DNA from: Pseudomonas asplenii
Lineage (GTDB): Bacteria > Pseudomonadota > Gammaproteobacteria > Pseudomonadales > Pseudomonadaceae
Direction: 5' to 3'
Assembly: GCF_001293465.1 (NCBI RefSeq)
Contig: NZ_JSYZ01000028.1
Location: 29,095 to 93,094 of the forward strand
Length of the DNA: 64,000 nucleotides
Shown: one piece after another, positions 36,415-47,245 of the stretch
Numbering within the stretch: the stretch's first letter is position 1
Layout of the letters: the number at the start of each line of letters is the position of its first letter
Position numbers and translations under genes: made by a program
The notes under the pieces: generated by a model
Told to the model about the DNA's origin: nothing
Database searches by the model: none
Seen by the model: the letters and a program-made list of their open reading frames with translations, nothing else

Positions 36415-37257
36415 TCAGGATGCCTGGCGGGGTCGTTTCGCCGCCGGCTTCTTCTTCGTCCTGGCGCCACCGCCCCCCGCCAGGCTGCGCTTGAGCAGTT
36501 CGGTCAGGTCGATAATATCCGCCCCCTTCTCGCCGCCCTCCTCGCCCTTGTCCACGGTCTCGATCCTGCCCTTGCTGGCTTTCTCCTGAACCAGGTCGAG
36601 AATGGTCTGGCGAAACGCATCATGGTAATCGTCAGGCGTCCAGGGCCCGCTCATCTCTTCCACCAGCCGCTTGGCCATCTCCCGTTCACGCTTGTCCAGC
36701 TTGCTGGCGGTCACGCTGCTGTCCAGCTCCAACGTGTCCAGCCCGCGCACTTCATTGGGCCAACGCAGGGTGATCAGCACCAGCGCCGCGTCCAGTGGCC
36801 GCAACAGCGCCAGGTGCTGGCGGGTGTGCAGCACCACCGTGGCCAGGGCGACCTTGCCAGTGCTGTGAAGGGTTTCGCGCAATAAGGCATAGACCTTGCC
36901 GCCGCGCTGGTCCGGGCTGAGGTAGTACGGCGTATCGAAGTGTTGCAAGGGGATCTCGCTGGCCTCGACGAAAGAGAAGATATCGATGGTCTGGGTTGCG
37001 GCGGGTCGGGCCTGGCGGATCTCTTCTTCGCTGATCACCACATAGCGGCCCTTTTCGTACTCCACGCCCTTGACGATGTTGTCCTTTTCGATCTCCTTGC
37101 CGGTCACCTTGTTCACCCGCTTGTAGCCCACCGGGTCCATGCTGCGCTTGTCGAGCCAGTCGAAATCCACGCCCTGGGCATGCACGGCAGTGTTCAGGGA
37201 TACCGGGATATGCACGAGACCGAAGCTGATCGCACCTTTCCAGAGGGCTCGGGCCAT
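36415..37257 (-). CDS. ku: Ku protein (NHEJ end-binding)
   Basis: The 280-residue prokaryotic Ku starts MARALWKGAISFGLVHIPVS, the family signature, and has the core KRVNKVTGKEIEKDNIVKGV and GGKVYALLRETL. The last 30 residues are lysine/arginine-rich (ARTKKKPAAKRPRQAS), as in Ku tails that bind DNA and LigD. AGGAGGCAACC precedes ATG 37257. It converges with ligD and forms the two-component end-joining system. Confidence 0.95.
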   Translation of the reverse strand: MARALWKGAISFGLVHIPVSLNTAVHAQGVDFDWLDKRSMDPVGYKRVNKVTGKEIEKDNIVKGVEYEKGRYVVISEEEIRQARPAATQTIDIFSFVEASEIPLQHFDTPYYLSPDQRGGKVYALLRETLHSTGKVALATVVLHTRQHLALLRPLDAALVLITLRWPNEVRGLDTLELDSSVTASKLDKREREMAKRLVEEMSGPWTPDDYHDAFRQTILDLVQEKASKGRIETVDKGEEGGEKGADIIDLTELLKRSLAGGGGARTKKKPAAKRPRQAS

Positions 37258-37590
37258 GGTTGCCTCCTAGGGATGAATCGGGGTGGGCGGGCTGCTTGCA
37301 GTTTCACAGCCAACGCCTTGGCCCACTGAAAACGGGGCCCTTATTCCAATTGACTACACCACATGGCAAAAGGTTTATTTCATTGAAGGCCAGCAAGGCG
37401 AGCGTGCCCAGGATCGTAACTCAGGCCTCTGTGGGAGCAGGCGTTCCTGACCTGCGCAGCCAACGTCTATCTTGACTATAAACAGGCATTGGCCCAAACA
37501 ATGGACTGAGATGGCGTAATACTGGCCATCGAATGAGAGTTGCTTTCAATCGCAGGACTTGAGTGCTTACCTGGATACAGGCTGTCTGCC
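37258..37590. other. Intergenic region upstream of ku and the HD-GYP gene
   Basis: About 330 bases between divergent genes. TTGACTATAAAC near 37472 could be part of a promoter facing the HD-GYP gene. A short GTGGGAGCAGGCG stretch resembles a REP fragment. No gene is seen. Confidence 0.35.
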
Positions 37591-38811
37591 ATGTTGAAAC
37601 GTATAAAAACCACTGATCTTTGTGTTGGCATGTACATCAAGGAACTGTGCGGCTCCTGGATGGACCATCCTTTCTTGAGGGGGCGATTTCTGCTCAGTAG
37701 TGAGCAGGATCTCAAGCAGATTCTGAACTCTTCGGTTTCTCAGGTCTGGATCGATACCGACAAGGGACTCGATATACCCCCTGGTGCGCTCAGCCTCTCA
37801 CCCGAGGAGGCGGCACAACAGGCTGATGAACGCCTTGAGGACATCGCCGAGAAAACCGTGGTGATCCGTTCGAGCATGGAGGATGAACTGGCCTCGGCCC
37901 GGCGGATTTGCGAACGGTCAAAGGCGGCTGTGGTGGAGATGTTCAGCCATGCACGGATGGGGGCGGTGATCGATCTCGATGACGTCGATACAGTGGTGGA
38001 CGATATCGCCCACTCCATTCATCGACACCCCAATGCCCTGATCAGCCTGGCCCGGCTGAAAACGGCCGATGAGTACACCTACCTGCACTCCGTGGCGGTG
38101 TGCGCATTGATGATCGCCCTGGCCCGCCAACTCGGACTGTCCGAGGCGTTGGTGCACGAAGCGGGCATTGCCGGCCTATTGCACGACATCGGCAAGGCCT
38201 CGGTACCCGATGCGATTCTCAACAAGCCCGGCAAGCTCGACAACGCCGAGTTCGAATTGATCCGTCGACATCCACAGGCCGGCGGTGAGATTCTGGTGCT
38301 CTGCCATCACGTCAGTGCGCTGGCCGTGGATGTCTGCCTCCACCATCATGAGAAGATCGACGGTTCAGGCTATCCGTCCAACCTCAAGGGCGAGCAACTC
38401 AGCCTGTTCGCCCGGATGGGCGCGGTGTGTGACGTCTACGATGCCATCACCTCCGATCGCCCCTACAAGAAAGGCTGGGGCCCTGCCGAATCGATTCACA
38501 AGATGGCGGAATGGCAGGGACATTTCGACGAGAACGTTTTCAAGGCCTTCGTTCGCACGGTCGGTATCTACCCGGTCGGCTCCCTGGTACGGCTCGAAAG
38601 CGGCGCGCTGGGGGTGGTGACGGAGCAGCATGAACGCTCTTTGCTCACGCCCAAGGTCAAGGTGTTCTTCATGACCAAGGGCCGTACGCCGATCCTGCCC
38701 CGAATCGTCGACCTTGCCAAGGTCTGCGGTGCGGACAGGATCGTGGGCCGGGAGTCGCCCGAGGCCTGGGGTTTTCGCCATCTTGACGAGTTGTGGAAAG
38801 GCGCACTCTGA
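37591..38811 (+). CDS. HD-GYP cyclic-di-GMP phosphodiesterase-type protein
   Basis: The 406-residue protein begins with a DUF3391-like module (MLKRIKTTDLCVGMYIKEL to SQVWIDTDKGLDIP) and carries a complete HD-GYP domain: LLHDIGKASVP at about residue 193, the following HHEKIDGSGYP, and GAVCDVYDAITSDRPYKKGW. Metal ligands and the GYP motif are intact, so c-di-GMP hydrolysis is expected. ATG 37591 is chosen because the upstream TTG frame adds residues unlike the family; its ribosome site is weak. It lies next to a GGDEF-EAL gene on the other strand. Confidence 0.88.
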   Translation: MLKRIKTTDLCVGMYIKELCGSWMDHPFLRGRFLLSSEQDLKQILNSSVSQVWIDTDKGLDIPPGALSLSPEEAAQQADERLEDIAEKTVVIRSSMEDELASARRICERSKAAVVEMFSHARMGAVIDLDDVDTVVDDIAHSIHRHPNALISLARLKTADEYTYLHSVAVCALMIALARQLGLSEALVHEAGIAGLLHDIGKASVPDAILNKPGKLDNAEFELIRRHPQAGGEILVLCHHVSALAVDVCLHHHEKIDGSGYPSNLKGEQLSLFARMGAVCDVYDAITSDRPYKKGWGPAESIHKMAEWQGHFDENVFKAFVRTVGIYPVGSLVRLESGALGVVTEQHERSLLTPKVKVFFMTKGRTPILPRIVDLAKVCGADRIVGRESPEAWGFRHLDELWKGAL

Positions 38812-38948
38812 GTGAATGAGCCAGATGGAGCTTACGCATGGGCGCATGTGCAGCGAGTCGTCATCCAGCGCATAGACGATACGCAGACAGCCCGGCGGGC
38901 TGAGCGCGGGGCCGTGCACCACCGCCAGCCGGCAAGACTTCAGGACTC

Positions 38949-38975
38949 TTTCGCGGGCAAGCCCGCTCCTACAGG
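38949..38975. repeat. REP-type element overlapping a stop codon
   Basis: GCGGGC-AA-GCCCGC (38953-38966) followed by TCCTACA matches the classic Pseudomonas REP wording. The minus-strand TAG of the GGDEF-EAL gene (38969-38971) is formed by this element. Confidence 0.75.
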
Positions 38976-41095
38976 GAGGCCGCTGGCGACAAGCGTTCGT
39001 CCGCCTCCGGGGACAGGCTCCCCAGCCGCTCGTCCGCCGGCATCGGCCGTCCGAAGAAGTAGCCCTGGAAGTGCGAGCAACCTTCGATGATCAGTTGCTC
39101 CACCTGCTGGGCAGTCTCCACCCCTTCCGCGGTGGTCTTGATCAGCAGGCTGTTGCTCATGCCGGTAATGGCCCTGATGATCGCCAGCGCTTCCTTGCTA
39201 TGGGCCATCTCGCGCACAAACGACATGTCGATCTTGATCCGGTCGAACGGGAACGAGCGCAGATAACCGAGTGACGAGTAGCCGGTGCCGAAGTCATCGA
39301 GGGAGATGGCCACGCCCAGGGCCTTCAGGGCCCGGAGCATGTTCACGTTCTCTTCGCTGTTGTCCAGCAGCACCGATTCGGTGATCTCCAGCTCCAGGCG
39401 TGACGGTGCCAGGCCGGCATCCGCCAGGGCCAGCGCCACCGAATCCACCAGGCCAGGGTTCTTGAACTGGATCGGCGACAGGTTCACCGAAACGGTCTGC
39501 TCCGTGCCCCAACTGGCCGCCTCCTGACAGGCCAGGTTCAGGGCCCGGTTGCCGACCTCGTGGATCAGGCCGGTCTCTTCCGCCATGGAGATGAAGTCGC
39601 TCGGCATGATCATCCCCTTGGTCGGGTGCCGCCAGCGCAGCAGTGCCTCGTAGCCGGAGATCTCCTTGCCGCACCGGGTGACGATCGGCTGGTAGTGCAG
39701 TTGCAGATGACCGAAGTGCAGCGCCGTGCGCAGGTCGGTTTCCATGGTGCGACGATAGCGTGCCGCCTCGTCCAGCTGCGGCCTGAAGCGTTCGAAGCGA
39801 CTGCGGCCGTTGCGCTTGGCCTCGTACAGGGCCATGTCCGCGTAGCCCATCAGTTGCTCGGGATGATGGTGGTCTTGCGGCGACAGGGCGATACCGATGC
39901 TCATGCCGACCGAGCAGCTGTGGCCGTCGATCAGGAACGCCGGGCGAATCGCCTGGATCAGCCGTTGCGCGGTCATCTCGGCGACCTCGGCCGTCTCCAG
40001 ATCCGGCAGGATCACCGCGAATTCGTCGCCGCCCAGCCGCGCCAGGGTGTCGTTGTCACGCAGTTCGGCCCGCAGGCGCGCGCTGAGTACCCGCAGCAGC
40101 TTGTCGCCGAAACCGTGGCCGAGGGCGTCGTTGACGTTCTTGAAGTCGTCCAGGTCCAGGCACAGCGTGGCAGTGATCCTGCCCGTGCCCTTGGCTTGCT
40201 GCAGCGCGTTTCTCAGCCGCTCGTGGAACAGCACGCGGTTTGGCAGGCCGGTGAGCGCGTCATGGTGTGCCATGTGGTGGATCTTGGCGTTCGCGGCCAG
40301 TTCGACGCTGACGTCCTCGGCGACGAACAGCACGTACTCGGAGGCGTTGCCGGGGTCCTGGTTGAGCACGGTGCGGCTTCTGAGGGTCCTGGGGCCGCGA
40401 TTGGTATTGACCAGGGTCTCGACGGTCCTGACCTGGCCGATGCGCAGGTCCTGGCTCATCTGCTGTTCGATATAGGCGGCCGACTCCGCCGGCAGGCAGT
40501 CGGCCATGAGCTTGCCGACCATGCTGCCGCCGTTCGGCACGAACAGCGCCTCGGCCTGGTCGTTGGCCAGCAGCACCCGGTTGGTCTGCACGTCCTTGAC
40601 GATGACGCTGGCGGGAATATTGGAAATGACCGAGTCGAGGAAGCGCGACAGCGAGGCCATCTCGGCGCTGTACTGCTCGGCCAGCACCTTGGCTTCCATC
40701 AGTTGCAGCTCGTTGTCGCGCTTCTCGGTGATGTCCCGGGTGATCTTGGCGAAGCCGATCAGTTGCCCGTGGTCATCATGAATCGCGTCGATCACCACGT
40801 GGGCCCAGAAGGCGCTGCCATCCTTCTTCAGGCGCCAGCCCTGGTCCTCGAAGCGGCCGGTCCGCCGGGCAATCTCCAGGTTCTGCGCCGGCTGGTCGCG
40901 CTCACGCTCCTCCTCGCTGTAGAACAGCGAGAAGTTCTTGCCGACGATTTCCCCGGCGGTGTACCCCTTGGCGCGCTCGGCGCCGGGATTCCAGTTCGCG
41001 ACGATGCCCTCGGGAGTGAGCATGTAGATGGCATAGTCCACCACGCTCTGGATGAGCAGGCGGTACATGGCATCGGAATCGTCAATGAACTGCAT
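38969..41095 (-). CDS. PAS-GGDEF-EAL c-di-GMP turnover protein
   Basis: The 708-residue protein has a PAS/PAC pair (IQSVVDYAIYMLTPEG, GYTAGEIVGKNFSLFYSEEE, then KITRDITEKRDNELQ), a second PAS-like part (FLDSVISNIPASVIVKD), an intact GGDEF (LARLGGDEFAVIL) and an intact EAL domain (YEALLRWRHP, SVNLSPIQFKN, LDDFGTGYSSLGYLR, AEGVET). Both activities are possible; in such hybrids the EAL often dominates. There is no membrane segment, so the PAS domains should sense a cytosolic cue. ATG 41095 follows GAGGTTCGCCAG. The C-terminal stop lies in a REP element, so the last residues (about SLSPEADERLSPAASL) may be derived from it. Confidence 0.9.
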   Translation of the reverse strand: MQFIDDSDAMYRLLIQSVVDYAIYMLTPEGIVANWNPGAERAKGYTAGEIVGKNFSLFYSEEERERDQPAQNLEIARRTGRFEDQGWRLKKDGSAFWAHVVIDAIHDDHGQLIGFAKITRDITEKRDNELQLMEAKVLAEQYSAEMASLSRFLDSVISNIPASVIVKDVQTNRVLLANDQAEALFVPNGGSMVGKLMADCLPAESAAYIEQQMSQDLRIGQVRTVETLVNTNRGPRTLRSRTVLNQDPGNASEYVLFVAEDVSVELAANAKIHHMAHHDALTGLPNRVLFHERLRNALQQAKGTGRITATLCLDLDDFKNVNDALGHGFGDKLLRVLSARLRAELRDNDTLARLGGDEFAVILPDLETAEVAEMTAQRLIQAIRPAFLIDGHSCSVGMSIGIALSPQDHHHPEQLMGYADMALYEAKRNGRSRFERFRPQLDEAARYRRTMETDLRTALHFGHLQLHYQPIVTRCGKEISGYEALLRWRHPTKGMIMPSDFISMAEETGLIHEVGNRALNLACQEAASWGTEQTVSVNLSPIQFKNPGLVDSVALALADAGLAPSRLELEITESVLLDNSEENVNMLRALKALGVAISLDDFGTGYSSLGYLRSFPFDRIKIDMSFVREMAHSKEALAIIRAITGMSNSLLIKTTAEGVETAQQVEQLIIEGCSHFQGYFFGRPMPADERLGSLSPEADERLSPAASL

Positions 41096-41318
41096 ACTGG
41101 CGAACCTCGAATGGCGCGGGGGGATGGTAAACAGCGGGCACATCCGCGTGCCCAAGGTAGTGGCATTATGCCGCTCCAAGAACTGAAGCGATACAAACGT
41201 AACGTCCGTGTGCCGGCAAGATTCAGCCTGGGCCAAGACGTCATCCCTTGGGGAGCTGGCTATCTTTGACTCCGGCACAGTCTCGCGGCGCCCGCAAGGG
41301 GTCGTTTGCGCAGCGTAC

Positions 41319-42224
41319 TCAGCCCGGGTTGCCGATCAGGCTGCGCTTGATCCAGCTATAGAGGTTCAGGCCCTCGCGGGACAGTTCGCTGTCAGCACGC
41401 CGGCACAGGTAGTAGCCGCGACCGTCATCGACCGTGCTATCGAACAGCCGCACCAGTTCGCCGCTGGCCACGTAAGGCATTACCAGCGGTTCACGCAGCA
41501 GCGCACAGCCGAGCCCGGTCAGTGTCGCCGTCAATGCCAGTTGCCCATCCTCGAACAACAGCCCGTTGAGCGCAGTGGAACGGCGTACGCCCGCCTGCTG
41601 GAACCATTGCGCCCACGTGCCCCGTTCCTCGTCGTGCAACAGCGGCAGCTCGACCAGCGCCTCGGGACTGTCGATCGGCCCGTGGCGCTGCAGGAACTCG
41701 CGACTGCAGAACGCCGCAACGGCGCCGGAGATCAGCGGTTCGCTATGGTAGCCCGGCCAGTGGCCGGTACCGAAGCGGATCGAGATATCCGCCGCATCGC
41801 TCGGATAGCTGCGGTGGTTGGCGTAGGTGACACTGATGTCCAGGCCGGGGTTTTCCTCAAGAAACTCGGGCAGGCGCGGAATGAACAGGTTGATGCCGAA
41901 CAACGGGATCAGGCTGATGGTGACCTGGCGCAGCGCCGACTTTTCCCGCACGTGGTCGGTGGCGCTGCGCAATACCGCGAAGGCCGAGCGGATCGCCCGG
42001 TAATACTCGCGGCCCTCCTCGGTCAGGATCAGGTTGCGCCCCTGCCGGAAGGTCAGCGGTTGCTGCAGGAACTCCTCCAGCAGGCGCAACTGGTGGCTGA
42101 TGGCAGACGCCGAGATGTCCAGCTCGCGCGCGGCGGCATTGACGCCACCGTGACGGGCGAAGGCTTCGAAGGTGCGTACTGCACGAAGGGGCGGATCGCT
42201 ATCTAACTGTTCTGTATTTTTCAT
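41319..42224 (-). CDS. LysR-family transcriptional regulator
   Basis: The 301-residue regulator starts at ATG 42224 with MKNTEQLDSDPPLRAVRTF and has the LysR helix-turn-helix (AFARHGGVNAAARELDISAS, AISHQLRLLEEFL). The co-inducer domain follows (ISLIPLFGINLFIPRLPEFL onward). It diverges from the importer-hydrolase operon at 42.4 kb and is the likely regulator of that operon; the co-inducer could be the thiazoline substrate or an intermediate. Confidence 0.88.
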   Translation of the reverse strand: MKNTEQLDSDPPLRAVRTFEAFARHGGVNAAARELDISASAISHQLRLLEEFLQQPLTFRQGRNLILTEEGREYYRAIRSAFAVLRSATDHVREKSALRQVTISLIPLFGINLFIPRLPEFLEENPGLDISVTYANHRSYPSDAADISIRFGTGHWPGYHSEPLISGAVAAFCSREFLQRHGPIDSPEALVELPLLHDEERGTWAQWFQQAGVRRSTALNGLLFEDGQLALTATLTGLGCALLREPLVMPYVASGELVRLFDSTVDDGRGYYLCRRADSELSREGLNLYSWIKRSLIGNPG

Positions 42225-42230
42225 GTGTTG

Positions 42231-42240
42231 AGAATATTCT
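42231..42240. promoter_or_regulatory. Candidate LysR operator
   Basis: AGAATATTCT is a perfect 10-base palindrome only 7 bases upstream of the LysR start, in a 194-base AT-rich divergent spacer. Its placement would suit autorepression. The match to the loose T-N11-A rule is weak evidence alone. Confidence 0.35.
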
Positions 42241-42418
42241 AAAAATAAAACGCTGAAAACCACTATTTTTCGCAGGATTTCTAGGTTTTTGCTTTGGTTA
42301 TAAGCATAGTTTTTACAGATATTTGATAAAAATAGAATGTAGAACTACTGTGCGCCTCTTCCCGGCCCGGCCTTTGTGCGTTTGCGGTCGTTCTGGCACC
42401 AGAGGCTTTTTCGCTGCA

Positions 42419-43365
42419 ATGGATACCCTGATACAACAACTGCTCAACGGCCTGATGCTCGGCAGCCTGTATGCCTTGGTCGCATTGGGTTACACCATGG
42501 TCTACGGGATACTGCGGATCATCAACTTCGCCCATGGCGACCTGTTGATGATGGGCGCGCTGATCGGCCTGTCGCTCATCCACCTGCTGAAATCACTGTT
42601 CCCAGCTCTGCCCGGCCTGCTGGTATTGCTGCTGGCGACCCTGGGCGCCATGGCCGCCTGCGCGTTGCTCGCGGTGCTGATCGAACGCGTCGCCTACCGG
42701 CGTCTGCGCAACGCCCCGCGCCTGGCGCCGCTGATCAGCGGTATCGGTGTTTCACTGTTGTTGCAGACCGTGGCGATGCTGGTGTGGTCGCGCAACCCGC
42801 AGATGTTCGTGCAACTGCTACCGCTAGACCCGATCGAAGTCACCCCCGGTGATGACCTGCACCCACCCGCCATCACCAACGTCACGGCACTCGCCACCAT
42901 CGGCATCGCCTCCGCCCTGATGGCCGCGCTGCTCCTGCTGGTCCATCACACCCGCCTGGGCCGGGCCATGCGCGCCGTGGCGGAAAACCCGCAGGTCGCC
43001 AGCCTGATGGGCATCAACCCCAACCAGGTGATTGTGCTGACCTTCGCCATCGGCGGCGCACTGGCGGCGCTGGCCGGAATCATGATGGCCAGCAACTACG
43101 GCAGCGCGCACTTCTACATGGGTTTTCTGCCCGGCATCAAGGCCTTCACCGCCGCGGTGCTTGGCGGGATCGGCAACCTCAAGGGCGCGATGCTCGGCGG
43201 CATCGTGCTCGGCCTGATCGAGTCCCTGGGCACCGGTTACCTCGGTGAAGCCACTGGCGGCGTATTCGGCAGCAACTATCAGGACGTGTTCGCCTTCATG
43301 GTGCTGATCGCCGTGCTGGTGCTGCGCCCTACCGGCCTTCTGGGCGAACGACTGGCGAGCCGCGC

Positions 43366-43369
<4 letters not shown>
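42419..43369 (+). CDS. Branched-chain-amino-acid-type ABC permease, LivH family
   Basis: The 316-residue protein has about eight membrane segments and LivH hallmarks (LNGLMLGSLYALVALGYTMV, GILRIINFAHGDLLMMGAL, GLMGINPNQVI-like ASLMGINPNQVIVLTFAIGG, and TAAVLGGIGNLKGAMLGG). ATG 42419 is chosen from the family start MDTLIQQ. The stop overlaps the next start by four bases. It is the first gene of a seven-gene operon. Confidence 0.9.
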
Positions 43370-44462
<1,093 letters not shown>

Positions 44463-44466
<4 letters not shown>

Positions 44467-45236
44467 GCACGATCCTGCTGGAAATCAACGGCGTGAACAA
44501 ACGCTTTGGCGGCGTGGCGGCACTTTGCGACGTGAGTCTGAGCATCGAGAACGGCCATATCCATGGACTGATCGGCCCCAATGGTGCCGGCAAGACCACC
44601 TTCTTCAATGTGATGACCGGTTTGTACCGCGCCGATTCGGGGCAGTTCCACCTCGACGGCCAGGACTACCGGCCTTCGTCGGTACACAAGGTGGCGCAGG
44701 CCGGAATTGCCCGCACCTTCCAGAATATCCGCCTGTTCAACGCCATGAGCGCGCTGGAAAACGTCATGGTCGGGCGACATGTGCGCACCCGCAACGGCGT
44801 CTGGGCGGCCTTGAGCGGCCATCGACGCGGCCGCGAGGAGGAGCGCCAGACCCGCGAGCGGGCCCGGCAACTGCTCGACTACGTGGGCATCGGCCGGTTC
44901 GCCGATTACCGCGCCGACAGCCTGTCCTACGGCCACCAGCGCCGGCTGGAAATCGCCCGGGCACTGGCTACAGAACCGCGCCTGCTGGCCCTCGACGAGC
45001 CGGCGGCGGGCATGAACCTCAGCGAAAAACGGCAATTGCGCGAGCTGCTGGAAAAGATCCGCGCCGACCGCTGCACCGTGTTACTGATCGAGCACGACGT
45101 CAAGCTGGTCATGGGCATCTGCGACCAGTTGACGGTACTCGACCACGGGCAGGTCATCGCCCGGGGCGATGCCGAAACGGTCCGCCGCGACCCGGCGGTA
45201 ATCCAGGCCTATCTCGGAGCTGGCGCCCATGCCTGA
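44463..45236 (+). CDS. ABC transporter ATP-binding protein, LivG family
   Basis: The 257-residue ATPase shows Walker A IGPNGAGKTTFFNVMTG, the LivG-type IARTFQNIRLFNAMSALENV, signature LSYGHQRRLEIARAL, Walker B LLALDEPAAGMN, and the switch histidine LLIEHDVKLVM. It overlaps the LivM-like gene by four bases and the LivF-like gene by eight. Confidence 0.92.
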
Positions 45237-45945
45237 AGCCCTTCTGCGCATCCAGGGTCTGAGCGTGCACTACGGCGCCATCGCCGCGGTCAAGTCGCTG
45301 GACCTGCACATCGACCCGGGTGAGCGGGTCACGCTGATCGGTGCCAACGGCGCCGGCAAGACCTCGACCCTCAAGGCGCTGACCGGGCTGCTGCCGGCCA
45401 GCGCCGGCGAGATCCGCTTCGCCGGTCGCTCGATTGCCGGCCGTGCCGCCCACGAACTGCTGCGCCAGGGCATCGCCATGGTGCCGGAAGGCCGTGGCGT
45501 GTTCGCGCGCATGAGCGTGCTGGAGAACCTGCACGCCGGCGCCTTCTGCCGCACCGACCAGGAACAGGTCGAGCAGGAGATCGAGAGTTGGCTGGAACGA
45601 TTTCCCCATCTGCACCGTCGCGCCCGGCAACCGGCCGGGCTGTTGTCCGGTGGTGAACAGCAGATGCTGGCCCTGGCCCGCGCACTGATGTCGCGCCCGC
45701 GCCTCCTGGTGCTGGACGAACCGTCGATGGGCCTGGCGCCGATCATGGTGGAGAAGATTTTCGAGGTGATCGATCAGGTCTGCGACAGCGGCATGACCCT
45801 GCTGCTGGTCGAGCAGAACGCACGTCTCGCCCTGCAGGTCTGCCAGCGTGCCTATGTCATGGACAGCGGCCGGGTCAGCCTGCACGGCGCCTCGGCGGAC
45901 CTGCGGGACGATCCGCATGTCCGTGCCGCCTACCTCGGCGAATGA
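45229..45945 (+). CDS. ABC transporter ATP-binding protein, LivF family
   Basis: The 238-residue ATPase shows Walker A IGANGAGKTSTLKALTG, MVPEGRGVFARMSVLENL typical of LivF, signature LLSGGEQQMLALARAL, Walker B LLVLDEPSMGLAP, and the histidine position replaced by glutamine (LLVEQNARLAL), as is normal for LivF. The overlap of eight bases with LivG-like implies coupled translation. Confidence 0.92.
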   Translation: MPEALLRIQGLSVHYGAIAAVKSLDLHIDPGERVTLIGANGAGKTSTLKALTGLLPASAGEIRFAGRSIAGRAAHELLRQGIAMVPEGRGVFARMSVLENLHAGAFCRTDQEQVEQEIESWLERFPHLHRRARQPAGLLSGGEQQMLALARALMSRPRLLVLDEPSMGLAPIMVEKIFEVIDQVCDSGMTLLLVEQNARLALQVCQRAYVMDSGRVSLHGASADLRDDPHVRAAYLGE

Positions 45946-46022
45946 ACCCGAACCGCCACCGGGCCTCCGGAGCCAATAAAACCAGCGACCCGTCAGGTCG
46001 CACTCTGCAACAGGACACCCAC

Positions 46023-47174
46023 ATGCACATCACTGCCCTCATCAAGCGCGCCGGTCTGATCGGTATCGCCATCAGCAGCCTGGCCAGCGCTGTTGCCCAG
46101 GCCGACCAGCAGGTTCTCATCGGCCTGGCCGGCCCCCTCACCGGCCCTTCCGCACGGATCGGCAAGGACCTGGAAAACGGCGCGCAATTGGCGATCGACG
46201 CAGCCAACGCCCGCCACCCGAAAATCCATGGCGAAGCCGTGACCTACAAACTGTTGTCGGAAGACGACCAGTCCGACCCACGCACCGCCGTGACCGTCGC
46301 CCAGCGCCTGGTCGATGCCGGTGTGGTCGGTGTGGTCGGCCACTGGAACACCGGTACCAGCATTCCGGCGGCGCGGGTCTATCATGACGCCGGCATTGCC
46401 CAGGTCGCGCCGGTCGCCACCGGCCACGCCTACACCCAACAGGGCTTCGACACCAGCTTCCGGGTCATGGGCCATGACGATGATGGCGGCCAGGTCGCCG
46501 GTCGCTACGCGCTGGAAACCCTGAAAGCCAGACGCATCGCCGTGATCGACGACCGCACCGCCTTCGGCCAGGGCCTGGCCGACCAGTTCGTCAAATCCAT
46601 CGAGGCAAATGGCGGCAGCGTGGTGTCGCGCGAATACGTCGACGACAAGACCGTGGACTTCAGCGCCGTGCTGACCACCGTCCGCAGCAAGAACCCAGAC
46701 CTGATCTTCTTCGGCGGCGTCGATGCCCAGGCCGCGCCCCTGGCCCGCCGCATCCGGCAACTGGGAATCAAGGCCACGCTGATGGGCGCCGGTGGCTTCG
46801 TCAGCCAGACCTTCCTTGAACTGGCGCAGAAGGAAGGCGAAGGCGTCATTGCCCTGGAGCCGGGCCTGGCCGTGGCACAAATGCCTGGCGGCAAGGCGTT
46901 CGAGCAGACCTACGAGCAACACTACAAGACCCATATCGAGCTGCACGCCCCCTTCGCCTACGATGGCGTTGGTGTGTTGATCGCCGCTATCGAGAAGGCC
47001 GACTCCACCGACCCGGCCAAGTACCTGCCGGTGCTCAAGGCCAGCCAGTACCAGGGCGTCACCGGTCCGATCGCCTTCGACGCCGAAGGCAACCTGAAGA
47101 ACCCGACCTTTACCGTTTACCAGGTCAAGGCCAATACCTGGCGGCCGGTCAGCGTAGCCGGCGGCCAACAATAA
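46023..47174 (+). CDS. Periplasmic binding protein of the LivK family
   Basis: The 383-residue protein has a signal peptide (MHITALIKRAGLIGIAISSL, cleaved near AVAQADQ) and a type I periplasmic binding fold (VLIGLAGPLTGPSARIGKDL, AVTVAQRLVDAGVVGVVGHW). Start ATG 46023 is used because the earlier frame overlaps no signal. It supplies ligand to the permeases just upstream. Given the hydrolases downstream, ligands such as 2-aminothiazoline-4-carboxylate or N-carbamoyl amino acids are more likely than leucine. Confidence 0.88.
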   Translation: MHITALIKRAGLIGIAISSLASAVAQADQQVLIGLAGPLTGPSARIGKDLENGAQLAIDAANARHPKIHGEAVTYKLLSEDDQSDPRTAVTVAQRLVDAGVVGVVGHWNTGTSIPAARVYHDAGIAQVAPVATGHAYTQQGFDTSFRVMGHDDDGGQVAGRYALETLKARRIAVIDDRTAFGQGLADQFVKSIEANGGSVVSREYVDDKTVDFSAVLTTVRSKNPDLIFFGGVDAQAAPLARRIRQLGIKATLMGAGGFVSQTFLELAQKEGEGVIALEPGLAVAQMPGGKAFEQTYEQHYKTHIELHAPFAYDGVGVLIAAIEKADSTDPAKYLPVLKASQYQGVTGPIAFDAEGNLKNPTFTVYQVKANTWRPVSVAGGQQ

Positions 47175-47245
47175 CCCGGCCGGCGGTGGCGATCCCTGTA
47201 TCACCACCGCCCGGACGGTCCGTGGAGCTGATGGAGGCACACACT

